Shown here piece after piece: positions 48,009 through 60,480 of a DNA stretch of 64,000 nucleotides. The stretch is from Polytrichum commune. Lineage: Eukaryota > Streptophyta > Polytrichopsida > Polytrichales > Polytrichaceae. Each line of letters opens with the position of its first letter. Position 1 is the stretch's first letter. A model generated the notes under the pieces. It ran no database searches. It was not told where the DNA came from and worked only from the letters and a program-made list of their open reading frames with translations. The stretch lies in the NCBI GenBank assembly GCA_950295325.1, contig OX485806.1, positions 46,309,169 to 46,373,168 on the forward strand. Direction: 5' to 3'. A program made the position numbers and the translations under genes.

Positions 48009-49878
48009 CCTACTTCCTAAATTATCCCATCACTCAGTTGGTAACCACCTTAATGATCATAGTGTATGTGTAAAGTAAGGTGTCAAAAGGCACCAAAAAA
48101 AATACGGACAATATAAGAAATCTTTTGATCTTGACATACATTCAAAATCATGTGCCCATGTGTATGCACTTCAATTGAACAAAGTCTAGCAGAGTGGACA
48201 TTGAAGTGGTTCAAATTACAACAATAACAACAACACGCAATTTTCTTGCAGAAACCCTAACCCTTGTTTCTATTTCATTAACAATGTGTGGTCAAATGTG
48301 AAATAATCCCATAGATGCCATCAAAAACATCTGCAAGTCAAAAAAAAAAACGCCAAAACCTTAACTTGCAAATTAAACCCTTGCTTCCATTTCATCTTTA
48401 ATGCATAGTTGTCACTAGAAATTTCCATATAGTAGACGTGTCTAAATTAAACACAACAATAATCTAGAAACCTATGATTGAGGTGGTATTTGATTAGGTG
48501 TGGATCTAAGAACTGGCACCAAAAGGACATGCGTTTAAGAAAAGATTTGACTATGTGCTTAAAATATGCTAATTATTCTAAAGTCAACATGATTGAGGGG
48601 ACCTATATGAGCACAAGAATCTTCATTTTGATAATGGATGAGATGTTCACATGAGCTCCAAAAATAATGAGGTAAATGGATTCGCTAATCATCTCGCACT
48701 AATCACATGCTTCATATCCTAAGAGAAATGTCGCCCACCAGGAATCTTTCCCAGACATGGAGATTTTACTTCCACTTCATCAACGGATCCTGTGGATGAA
48801 ATTGAATCAAAATAGCTTCCAACTGAGAACGATGACATAAGAAAATTTTCCCCTGACAAAATTCAATTCCTGAAATCTATGAAGATTCAGAGTCTATGGA
48901 CACTACAACAAATTCAAGTGAAGTTCTTGAGGATTTGGAGACTGCGGTTTCCATGGACAACAACAAAAAAAAACCATAACTTGCAGCTGAAATGACAAAT
49001 TTATGAGATTCAAGGTCACACAAAAACTCTTCCGTTAGTGAAAGAAGTCTAGGTTCTAGGGGTTCAAATCAAAAGTAGTGAATACTGACTATGATTTCCG
49101 TTTATATGTTGAGAAAGAAAAATCAAAGACCATTTAACTTCCTTCCTTTGGTGAGTTTCTTGTGTGATCCTTCTGGCCATGTAAGAGGTTTTTTTATGAG
49201 GTATTTCAATCTCTATGCTTTCCCATTCTCTGATGACCAACATCTACATGTGATTTGTGCTCATTACAAACCTACAATAACCATTGTCGGTGAAGAAAGA
49301 ATAGGAATATGAAAAGTGTGAAACCATGATTACTTTCAAATTCTTGAGTAGCTATGGTTTAACAAAGAAGAGGTACGTTGAGGTAGAATTTAGCACTATG
49401 TTATAGGAACATGACCTTGGTAAACCAACCTATAAAAACCGGACTAGATTGTGAGAATGGCTAGAAATGGCAGTTTAATGGCTAAAGTCAAATCTATCTT
49501 TAATATAACTAGCTCTCATAGTTTTCCTTCGTTGGTGTTTAATCATTTTATTACTTAACACTATTTTTGGTAGTGATAAATATGTGGCCTTAGTAGTTTA
49601 ACAAGTAGGATATTATTTGTAGGTCTTAAGTTATCAAAATGACATTGTGAATCTTTTACTAGTTGATTGTCTCTATGACCTTGTGTGCCAATTGATCATG
49701 AACTAGACATGGGACAAAAACATGTAAGAACATCTAGGTACATTGTTTTGTCAAGGTGTCAACTTACCAAGTTGAATTGTTAGTAAGTAGTTGTTTTGAA
49801 GTATATAATGATATTCCTAGAGCCTTTTGACTATCTTAGTTTATATGTCTGAATATAGGTTAGAAATTGTGTGTAAAC
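48009..49878. other. 1.87-kb segment present only in the right arm
   Basis: The left arm runs straight across this point (near 2090), so this is an insertion here or a deletion there. I see no terminal inverted repeats, no target duplication, no Helitron-type ends and no recognisable gene. Its base content resembles the surroundings, which slightly favours a deletion in the left arm. Confidence 0.6.
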
Positions 49879-50183
49879 TTGTTAGGTTTAGATTTGGACA
49901 TTCAACGCCTTGAAAATATGTGGCAATATAGACGGACAACAATCCTTGATGAACAAATAGTAAAATGTTGAGAAAGGGATTAAAAAATATACTCATTGTT
50001 GGTATTTTCTATTTGTTGATCTATTTGTAAGTTAACATGTTTTTTGGGGTTGACAAGGCTAAGGTGTTGAATGTGTTAGTGGAAATGTGCAACATAGAAC
50101 TAGTGATGCATTACCTGGTGATGCATTACCTAGAAATGCATTAGATTGTAAGTAAGGTGTGTGCATGAACGTAACATTTATGG
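49879..50183 (-). repeat. Right arm of the inverted repeat, piece 4 (outermost)
   Basis: This is the reverse complement of 1809-2090. A short internal duplication (GTGATGCATTACCTGGTGAT) distinguishes it from the left arm. Confidence 0.85.
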
Positions 50184-52980
50184 TAGGATGTCTCATGCAA
50201 GTGGTCAAAATTTCCTAAAAACATTACCGTAGGTTGGTAGGAGGTTAGAAAGGCCATATCCGGATTTTGTTTGCCAAAACCACCTCCAAAAATTGGCCAA
50301 TCTGACCAATGTCATTAGTTGGCTAGCAATATGAAAGTGCTTAGAATGACCCAAAAACTCTACCATAGGTTGGTGGAAGGCCCGAGGGGTCACTCTTGTA
50401 TTTTCTTAAAATTACTTGAGAACAAACATAGGATCCACTTTGAAGTTGCGACCTACAAATTATAAAACTTACATTTGTAACAAATACCCATTTAAGTACT
50501 ATTCTCTATGATATAGATAAATAAAGGCGTTTAAAATTTTGATCATATTAAAGAATTTCTAAAACTAACATACCATAGGGTTCATCACGGTGGGAATTGA
50601 AAATAATATATATATTAAGGCCCCACATTATGGATGAACACCATTCGATGATTTTCTATGGATGTATCTTTATAGTTGGATGTGATCCATCAAATTAGAT
50701 GTGATAAGGGATTTCAATTGGTTTGAGCATTTTTTTGGCTTTGTGTGTTTCCAATTAGGGTTTGCAAGACCACTCCAATGTTTTCATGTTTGTGGCAACT
50801 CTTATTTATTTTTTTTAACTTGGCGAATGGTGATGATTGATTGTGTAAGGCCTAGGAATAAGCGCATGCAAACAATCGTAGTCCTAAGGTGCGTCCATCT
50901 CAATATTCATTTCTCTTAATTTTGGTTTTTTGCTTGCTGGATAAATGGATAGAGTTTAAAGATTTTGATTTTGTTGTAAATTGTCATATTTATTGGATTT
51001 AGTTTTGATGCAAAGGAAGGGGGAAACATCAAGAGGAGGTGTTTGTGTGAATGACTTAAGATTTAGGGTCTTTGTGAGGTTGTTGGTCACAAATCAGGTT
51101 TGCAATGTCTTTAAAGTTGGATTTTTTTTTCATTTGCCAAATCCAATGCTAAACTAGAATTTATTGGACCTTGCGAGCGTGCATAGGGCGGCACATATGC
51201 CAAACTTAGACAAGTATTTGAAGGTATATACATTGTAGATTGGCCTTTTCAATTCTTTGATGTTGGAAATAAATGCAAGTTTAACTACAAGCTTCAGGGG
51301 CTCAATAGAGTTTTGCCACTAACTACACCCAACCTTGAATCCAAAAAATTCACGCGTATGTTTGACCTAGAGTTTGTTTTGACTCCCAACAAACCCTAGA
51401 ATGAATACTAGTAGAAAAAAAATCCAATATATTATCTTTTAGATGATTCCAACCAATCATTGCCTCCACATGTTGGTTTTAGCGTTAGTGGTCAAAGCTT
51501 TGACCATGTGACATGTGTCACAAAATCCATTTTGGTGAGTGTCAAGGTTCTTGTTAGATATTTGTTAGAATATTTTTTAAAAGATCTTGGAGATCTTTCT
51601 TAAATTTTTGTCCAATGGCATTTGAGGTCTTCATACTAGGCTCTATGCGTGTAGACTTGAGCATAGAAAATTGGATGTTGCTTATTGAATGGATCGAACC
51701 ATTTGACCTTGAACAATGACACAAATTGTTTCATGACCAAATGTGTAAACCCTAAACAACCTCCATAATTGGTTTTGGTTGGTTATGTTTTAGTGCTACA
51801 TGTATGTATGCAATTGTGCTATTAAACAAAAAATTGAAAGCTTTTGCATGTGTTTAAGAATGGAAGAATTTTATTACCATTTTCATTTACATATGTTCAT
51901 AATGAGTATATAGTCTACCCTCAATATATGCTAACAACTTCGAGCAAGGTTACTTATAACACTTATGTGTTAACACTTTAATACTTTGGGAGTAGCATTG
52001 ACAATTCATAGAACTTATATGAAAAACATTTGTGTGAGTTTGGAATAATAAAATAATATTTTTATTAAAAAAGAAGAAGAAGAAGAAGATATAAATGTCA
52101 TCATGTATGTGAGCATAATGGGAACATGAATTTATAGTGGTTTAATGAGATTTTTGTGCATACCAAGAGCCTTTTTTTTGAAGTGTTTGAATGTTCTAGA
52201 TGAACGATGTAACTTCAATAGGTTTATGTTCCCAAATAATTTCTTGGTCGCCAAAGCACATTCAACATCATTGAATCCTATTCCATCTACCACCACAACA
52301 CTAATTTGCATACTGTCAACATCTTCAGTGGTTCATTGTCAGTTGCATCACCTCCCCCATCAAGGATACTTGTAATTTCCTGCTCAATAGGTATATAGGG
52401 ATTGTGTAGATCAAATTTTAGTTCATAACCAATGAACTCATGTGCATTCAAAGTGGGCCTAATTTTATTATTCTCTAGATACCAATGCCAAGGATTGGAG
52501 GGAAAATTAGCTTGTTACTTGGTTACCTAGCTACTTAGTAATTTGGAAAAACAAGGAACTTGTTACTTTACAAATTGGTTACTTAAGATACTTACCTACT
52601 TGGGAGATAGGAGAGAATTTGTTACTTGGCAATTTGATTGCTTAAGATTCTTAGCTACTTGGCAATTTGGTTACTTAAGATACTTAGCTACCTAGGGAGA
52701 AAATTGATTTGTAACTTGGTTAGTTTAGCCACTTGAAGGAAAAGTTAATGAGCTACTTGAGAAGAAGTTGCAACATTACAACACACGAAAAGGAATTAAC
52801 ATGATTGAAATCAATGCTTAAGAAGTAACAATTGAGCTTAAAAAACAACTACGGCACATGAAAAAATCCAATACAAGAAAGAAATTACAAACATTCAAGT
52901 TAATAAACTCGAAGCAACACTTGGTCAAACATGGCTAGTTGAAGAGATATCACCAGAAGAAGATTTCATTATAACAAAAG
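50184..52980. other. AT-rich stretch, no gene recognised
   Basis: I find no coding or RNA gene. 52510-52745 has about four loose copies of a 50-55 bp unit built on TTACTTAAGATACTTAGCTA, CTTGG and CAATTTGG. Confidence 0.5.
52510..52745 (+). repeat. Diverged tandem repeat, unit about 50-55 bp
   Basis: GGTTACTTAAGATACTTACC, GATTGCTTAAGATTCTTAGC and GGTTACTTAAGATACTTAGC follow one another with similar spacers. Confidence 0.65.
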
Positions 52981-52989
52981 AAGAACTTT

Positions 52990-53655
52990 AAGTGATACTA
53001 AAAAACATAAGCAAACATATTGTTAAAGTATGGAACGATGGAAAAAATACTTTGTGGGAGTGCATGCCCATAACAACAAGACAAACCGGCTACCATTTTA
53101 ACCAAAAAAAATCTCTTACAACATATACTACAAAAAAGATCAAAATATCTATGTACGATGAAAATTATGAATATTAGTTTAGCATGATTGTGGAAGGGAT
53201 ATTACAAAGAATAAATAGGGAAGCAATAATCGAGAAGTGTTTCATGAGACCAAAGAATATATCTCGGTAAGATCAAAAGATCCAATGACCAGTGGAAAAA
53301 ATTAACTTGAAAGGATTATTCATTCATGTAAATGATGAAGAAGAGGTTGTGATCACCAAGGAGGCCGATCATTGGTTGTGGGATTTTCCTAAGTTCAACA
53401 AAAAAAGTCATATCGAGAGAACATGGCGGAACAACTATAGATTTCTAGAATTGATGGTGTCCATGAAAAAAGAATGTGGCAACAATTCAATGAAAGAGCT
53501 GTAGGATTTGGTTATAGATTGGAATTGAAAAACAAAATTTTAAAGAAACGAAAAGAGTTACAAATCAATATAGTTTCCAAGTTTTGAAATAGTGGACGGA
53601 ACGGAATAAGATTGTTTTTTATCAAAGAACCACTCAACATTGAGGATTTTAGTAC
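52990..53655 (+). repeat. Diverged extra copy of arm sequence; possible virus-like remnant
   Basis: 53340-53650 is related to the arm sequence at 22030-22222 and 46975-47040 (same orientation) and to 3060-3330 (reversed). Here it is better preserved as coding. Frames at 52992-53177 and 53292-53504 read NDGKNTLWECMPITTRQTGY and EADHWLWDFPKFNKKSHIER, the latter resembling a zinc-knuckle context of a gag or pararetrovirus coat protein. If so, the arms contain a fossil of a reverse-transcribing virus-like element. It is broken and old. The family call is weak. Confidence 0.35.
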
Positions 53656-53659
53656 AAAC

Positions 53660-55400
53660 AAGAAAACCTACTCTAAAACTTGTACTTTGAAAAAATCATA
53701 GTACCACAATATGGAGGTATAAGATAAATATAAGGATAAATGACAATTATTCATCAGCCAAAGATATTGCATGTTGAGATTCAAGATAGATCAGATTGAT
53801 TAAGATATTGCAATTGGTGCATAATTTTATTTCACATTCTTGGACAAACTGCCTTTTATTTTGGCATCACCAATATATTATTGTATTTTAAAATCTCATA
53901 TTTCCCAAAGCTAGTCCTTTGGTGTTTTTCCCTTTAGAGTTTTGATGTCATCTTTGGTTAATTGTTTTTCATAATTTTTTTATTTTATTTTGTTTTGTTA
54001 GTTCAAAGTCATCATTCTAGTATCCTTATTGTCAAAGAATCTTTATTTTCTTCATTTTCCTAGCTCTAGTTCCTGATTTGAGGTTTTTTCTTTTGCCTAA
54101 GTCATTGGTGGATAATGACATGGAAGATTTAATCGACACATGTGGAGGCCATCATTTGAAAAAATGTGCAAAAATTATAGGTGGTTTACACGAGGTTGGA
54201 AACAATCATTACACATGTAGACTCTTTAAATGACAAAAAAATCCTATGCACACAACAAATAATTATTTTTTTGCCTCTATTATACCAAAATAGCACCAAA
54301 CACTCATGTGTATCCAAGAATTGCTTAATTCCATCTACTTTATTTACAACTGCCCCTGCAAATTACTTACACAAGTCAAATTCCATTAGCTTATACAACC
54401 ATTGCCCCACATACACACTTACATTTCAATGTGACGTTGTACATATTTGTTTTCAATTGAACATTGTTGCATGGATCAATGTTGAGTGTGTCAAGAGAAG
54501 ATTGGCATGCAAATAGTTAAAAAACAATGCTATGACATGCTATTATAAATAAAAATGCATTAATGTTAGGTATAATGTGTTTGAGAAATAATTGTATTTA
54601 AATGGACCATATTACCAATGATTTAGGATGCGTGGTGGTCCACAATTATGGGCATTTTATTGAAATGACAAACATGCAATTGAAATATGAACTGTCTTAT
54701 TGTGACAAACATCCAAATAGTTGCATCATCCGTGGGGCATTACATTTCCTAGCGGAAAAATAAACTATTCTATATCCAAAATCATGTGTCTACGCATGTC
54801 ACTATCAAAACTATACGTTTGTTTTACGTTTGCTCTATGTTTTGATCAATGGATGGGAAAGTTGGGCATTTTACCCAAAAAAATGGCGTAATGATGGGGT
54901 TTCCCGTTGTTGTAATAAAAATCCAATGTTTTCCAATGCAAAAACCTCATTCCATGTAAGGTTTTTTTCAGCCTTTACTGGCCATATGGTCAAAAAATTA
55001 AGCCAATCAAAAATCATTTTTTTATTACCCTTCACACAACATTCTTTATTATCCTCGCAAAACCAAATTTTGTAGGCATGTTGTTGTAGGACTAGAATAC
55101 ATTCATCAAATCATTGTAAGTTGGTGCGCATGTTTATTCTTTCCCACCTTGGCCTTGCATGGATGCCTAGATTGTAATGTTATCACTTTGAAGTCATGTA
55201 GGTTGGTTGGTGGGTGCCTATGCTTAAGATTTGTTTGAAGGTTTGGGTTCAAAATCCTCCAAGGTCTTTTTGAAAGTAATTTATACCATCCACCCTAATT
55301 GAGACATAAACGGGGTTTAATTGTTGCCCACTGTAAAGTAACTAGAAATATTAATGGATGATTGAATATTCTAACCACATGTGCCAATGTACAAGCAAAG
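53660..55400. other. AT-rich stretch, no gene recognised
   Basis: Only short frames occur. The frame at 54181-54516 has no recognisable motif. Nothing else can be supported. Confidence 0.45.
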
Positions 55401-55404
55401 GATG

Positions 55405-55580
55405 ATGGGAGCTAGACAACTCCCAGTTGAAGATGAATGGATTGGAGTTAGACAGCTCCGCATTTAATGCATTGGAATTAGACCATTCCATATTGAGAAC
55501 ACGTGCACATGAGTTGGACAACTCTCAATGAGGTGCACTGGAGTTAGACCACTCCAAAGTTGGAATTAGACAGTTCCAAT
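55405..55580 (+). repeat. Six short inverted repeats GGARTTAGAC-NN-YTCC
   Basis: GGGAGCTAGACAACTCCC (55407), GGAGTTAGACAGCTCC (55444), GGAATTAGACCATTCC (55474), GAGTTGGACAACTC (55511), GGAGTTAGACCACTCC (55540) and GGAATTAGACAGTTCC (55562) each form a 5-6 bp stem around a TAGAC-type loop. Stem changes are mirrored (GGAG/CTCC versus GGAA/TTCC), which implies selection or copying by pairs. Confidence 0.85.
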
Positions 55581-55749
55581 TGGACGAATGAGATTGAGTC
55601 AAAAGATGGAAGATGGTTCTAGAATAACCAAAGATTAAAGATTCATAGTAGAACTAAAAGATAGAGCTATGAATAGAATCTTCTTACTATATGTGAAAAT
55701 AGAAAGTAAAAGTAGTGCCTTTGGCATAAGAGGAAGCTCGGGGGAGGAG

Positions 55750-56045
55750 AGAGGATCTTTTGTCTCTCTCTCCTATGGTCGGGTGGTCGAGCTTAGACCA
55801 AGACCTACTTGGTCTATGATTGTAATTTGACTTTACAAAGAAAATAAACTGAGTTCTTCAACTCATCGTTTTGATTGATAAGTGTTAGTGTGAAAGTTGG
55901 TGAAAAACTTGTGAGAGATTTGTTTCACCCACGTAACTCTAAGATTTTGTTTTAGACCAAAAATTTGCATTGTAATTGTTGGTCTGTTTTTTTGCCCTTG
56001 GATTATTTCCTTTTTTTGGGTTGCAATCTAAGATGGTATCCAAAT
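55750..56045 (+). mobile_element. Possible LTR end and primer-binding site of a retroelement
   Basis: 55850-56030 reads like a plant LTR 3' part, followed at about 56028 by ATCTAAGATGGTATCCAAAT, reminiscent of the TGGTATCAGAGC primer-binding site complementary to initiator Met-tRNA. No coding region of that element follows. It is a fossil at best, and the assignment is weak. Confidence 0.3.
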
Positions 56046-56159
56046 AGTGGTTGCCACTAGGTCAAGGAATGTATTTTAAAGTTCATGATTGTGTGGTTCT
56101 GATCATTTAAAGTAAGTAGGTGTCATGGTGTAATGTTTGTGAAAAATGTTACATGAAGG

Positions 56160-59100
56160 TTTTAACTAAGTTTAAATGGTGGCCTCTACCAACCATATTC
56201 ATAGTTTCTCAGTTTGGTTGGGGCACGGGTTGGGGGTTATTGGGGCAAATGTGAGGGGTTGGTTTAGGTTTCATGTTGTCATTTGTTGAAAATGAATGCG
56301 GACAATGATCTAATGGCAATTTGGTGTAGGTCTTTTTAAAGGGTATTGAATATGGTTGGGGGGGGGGGTGTTTGAGTTGAGCATAGAGAATTTTGGAAAT
56401 GTTTTTATAAATTCCACCTCTTTGCTTTGCAATGATGAAGATGAGTGGTTGGAGTCTCCAATTGTGTGTGGCAATGGCACTCATGAGGGAGTGTACTTGT
56501 CCCATTGGCATTGAATGGCTATTTTTGGAATATCTCATGGTAATATTTAAAATCAATGAATTGTAGGGAGAGGGTGTTGGAATAGTGTGAAGGGTGTGGA
56601 GCATGTGTGGGGAATCCATTCACCAAGAGTTTGTCAAAGTGTGGTTTATGTAGGGTTGGCATTTATGTGGTGGGGGGGAAATGCAATAGTTGGGGGGTAT
56701 CATGTTGGGCATTGTGTGTTCAACGGGGTAGTTAAGGATGGAGTTGCCATTCACGAGGCATTTCTATATTGTGAGATAATGAGTGAATATCATTTATTTA
56801 ATATGAAAGAAATTTGTTGTGTCTATCTATTTGGAATCATGAATGATCAGGTGTGCGCATGTGGCTAGAATTGTTGTCATACCTCCACATTGTGAAAGCT
56901 TGGAAAATAATACTATAGGTGGAAAAGAATTTTGTTGGCCAAAAGAAGTGAATTCAACAGTTACCCATATATTGACCATTGCAAAAATTGAGGGTTTGGG
57001 AGATCTAGATGAGGGTGATGCAATGGATTGTTCCATAGAAAATTGGATAGTGTGGGGTCAAAGTGCTCATTTTCCAACCATTTCTTGATGGAAGGGTGAT
57101 TGGTAGTAAAGAGAGGAAGAGGGGGAGGTGAGTGTCAAGGTTGCGGATGGGATTGGGTCGGAAAATATTACTGTATAAATAGTGGGGGGAGAGGTGGAAT
57201 ATATGGATAGGATTGCCGTTGAAAGTAGTGTCAAGTTGGCTAAGGAGAGGGGGTGAGTAGGTGTTTGGACTAAGGGGGTAATGAAAAATTCACAATTGAG
57301 GGAATGTGTATCCAATAGTGCATATGGATGCATATAAACAACATTGTTTTTGGTTCAAATTTGTGTATGTATATGGGCTTAAAGGCATTGGAATGGTATT
57401 GGAGGTTAATAAGTGGGAATTACGCAAGGATTTGGATGAGAAGATGGGGTGTGTCAATTGGGTTGGACTACTCCTTCCAATTGGTGTTCAAGATATGTAT
57501 ATTGTGATCGATTTTGGTTGGTGCATGTTGTTAGTTGTACCCATTTGATAGATTGTTGGGTGTTTGTATGGGGGAACATGTAATTCATTTCCCTTGCATT
57601 AGTGGGAGTGATTTGTGCATGTAAACCTGAAGATGTAGTCTTTTGCTGGGGATTTCAAATGGAAGAGAGTGAGGTTGGAAAGGAGCAATTGAAGTGGAAA
57701 ATAATGATGATGTCTAATAGTGGAGGATAAATTGTGGATTTAAAAAGAGCACATTCATGTTTTGTTAGTAAAATTGGAAGGTTTTAGGAGGATATCTTGT
57801 AGGTATTTTTTGAATAGCTAAATGATTTTCATGTTGAAATTTTCTTGAGGGAATTGTAGTTCAATATTTGTGACTGTGGTGTGGTATTGTTGCAATAACC
57901 ATAGTAGTCTTGGATATAGGATATAGTTGAGTATGGTGCCAAAAGCTTTGTGAATATATGCCATGGATTAAGAGAGTAAAATGGACTATGGTAGGGAAAA
58001 ATGCCATGGTCAGGGTTGGTTTTTTTGGTATTGATAGTGAGGCGTGGGATGTTCATCTTGGTGAAGTTTTTGGATCGTGGGCATGATCATTTTGTGGTGT
58101 GTAATGGTAAGGACATTGTTGTGGCCAACTATGTACTTGTCTTTGACAAGGGTTTTTAAAAAAAAAAATTGATGGTAGCATTTTGTGGGGTATCCGAATA
58201 GATTGCTATATGTTTCAATGGTATTTTTGAGTCTAGGTGGAAGGTGTGGGGAAAGGAAGTAGGGCAATGTGCATGGGTGGTGTGTTTAGTAGTAAAATAT
58301 GATGGAAATGATGTAAGGTTTTTTAAATGGGTAATGTGAGGGTTTTGTAATATTTATTGGAAGCATGGAGAAAATAAAAGTCAATTGTTTGAGCCTTCAG
58401 TAAATTGGGGGAAATGTGTGTTGTGGAGTTTGTTTAAGGTTTTGAATTTTCTTGTTTTCCATGTAGATTCCACAAGGTAGTATGGTTTGTATTTGAGAGG
58501 AGGTGGAGTGGTCCATGTTATATTTGGGTGGGAGGCTTAAGACCGGTGGGAGAGGGGATAATTTGGGTAGGAAGAATTTTTTAAATGTGAATTGAGATGT
58601 CAATGAGTTGTAGGATTTGAAGATTTTGTGAAACGGGAGTGGAAACATGTGGGGAATGGTAGGGTGGCAAGGCCCCCAATTTTGTTAGCAAGGTGGGAAA
58701 TAACGCCTCTATAGACGTGGCCCAACCCATGTACATCATTTAAGGCATTGGTGAGTTGTGTCTTGATCGTTTTTGTGTTGGAGACAAATATTGATGTTAA
58801 CCCCATGCCATATAGTTCTTGCTAGAGATGTGTAATAAAGTTGGGGATGGAGTTGAGTAATTTGCAAATAATTGGTGAGGCTCACGAGGCATCTATCTAC
58901 TATAACGTGACCAAAGCCTATGGAATGAAGAAAGGGACGGTGTGGATGAAGTATGTGATACATGATAAAATAATTGTGGAGAGCATGTGCATTTTTCTTG
59001 GCATTGATGTTGGGAAGGCCTGGAAAGCGGAGCATTTTTCTCTCGATGTATGCAGGATATAGTGATAATGGTGTTTCCAATTTAGTGTGCCATTGAGAAA

Positions 59101-60480
59101 GATGTCGAGGTAGATATGATTTGTGTAGAGAAGGTGTTGTGTAGAAAATCCACATTTGCTCACGAGTGATGTGTGGCTTCAGTGATGCACATTTGGGGAC
59201 TCTAAGGTTAAGGCTTGTCCCTTTGTTAAATGATTTTATTTTTTAAGTTTTCATTAAATTAGACATCATATGCGTAGGACCCACATGAATTCTACCTTAG
59301 ATGTATCTAGGTGATAATAATCAAGCCGAGGCATGAGGGGTTTTAGGAAGACAATGAATAGTAATGGGCTAAAATGTCACCTTGGATGGTTCCACAAATG
59401 ATAATGATTGGTTTTGTGGTGCCAAAGTATTGGCCATTGGAAAAGGTAATGGAGTATGTGTAGATATTTGAAATTGGAAGGATGCCTCTATGGGATAGCC
59501 AAGAGCCACCATGATGGAAAAGAAATGGCATGATCGATGAATCCAACAACATTTATGACATCTAGATAGTTGTATGTTTTTATTGGGTTGTCTAGCATAA
59601 GAGCGACAATGATGATTTGTAGTTTTCATGTGCAATTACATTTTTCTTTAAATCTTTTTACGAGTGGATTAAAAATCTCAAAGGTTTCATTATATGTGGC
59701 TATACCTTTTGCTAGGGTGCTCGTGAAATTTTATAGACCATATTTGCAAAGGGGACTAGGCATAAGAATGGAAGGAAGGTGGAGGTTTTTTTGGGTGCTA
59801 TAACACATATTTGCTATGTTTCCACTAGGCAATTATTCTTTAGTGTTTGTAGAAAAATAAAAAGGTAATATTTTTGTGGTTTGAGTAAAAACCGTTGGGA
59901 TGTTGTCGAGGCCAAGGGATTTGGAAGAGGTTATGTCAGGTAGGCATTGGTCATAAATTTCTATGTTGAACATGGAAAAAAGATGGATAAAAAAGTTCTC
60001 ATGTTTTTCAAGGTATAATTCATCAAAATCATGCCATGGAAATTTCTTTACATGACCATGATTTTAGGTGGTGGAAGTGAGAGCAAAATGGTTATGGTTG
60101 AAAGAAAACATTCATAGCAGTAAATCTCTTCATTGTGATATACAAATTGATTGGTATGAATACCAATTTACAATTTTATCAAATATTAAATGTTTTGATG
60201 TTTCTACGAGGTTTAACAAATTCCAACTTTTATATGGTCTTAGCCTCTTAATGCCTACCAATAAAATTATGCAATTTGTAAAAAAATAAATGAAAACCCA
60301 ATAAATGGTGAAAAATGTTCATTTGAATTGCTAATGAAAATGCGCCTTGTGTCATGATCACTATTGTCCAAATAAACTTCATTTTGGCAATTGCACCTAA
60401 GGCTTTTAAAGGTTTGAAATAAGGCATTGGTAATTCCAAACATATTGGTGCAAAACTTTTATATTTCAACACTCTCTTCA
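56160..60480 (-). mobile_element. Decayed LINE (non-LTR retrotransposon)
   Basis: Reading leftwards on the - strand are remnants of the reverse transcriptase of plant LINEs. A phrase SSKSLGLDNIP lies near 59910, and a GFIDHAISF-like segment near 59530. ICGTIQGDILAHYYS near 59370 corresponds to the usual RGTIQGDxLSPLLF box. A thumb-like part, YLDIFLNGTLNWKHHYHYIL with EKCSAFQAFPTSM, lies near 59080-59000, and TQLTNALNDVHGLGHVYRGV near 58760. Frame changes and stops are frequent, so it is long dead. The catalytic YADD box could not be located. The region 58600-56160 probably holds the C-terminal part but is too worn to call in detail. No poly(A) tail or target duplication was found. Confidence 0.6.

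Noticed and set aside
48009-49878. Helitron candidate
   Set aside because: Neither TC...CTRR ends nor an A-T insertion point fits the sharp edges on either strand.
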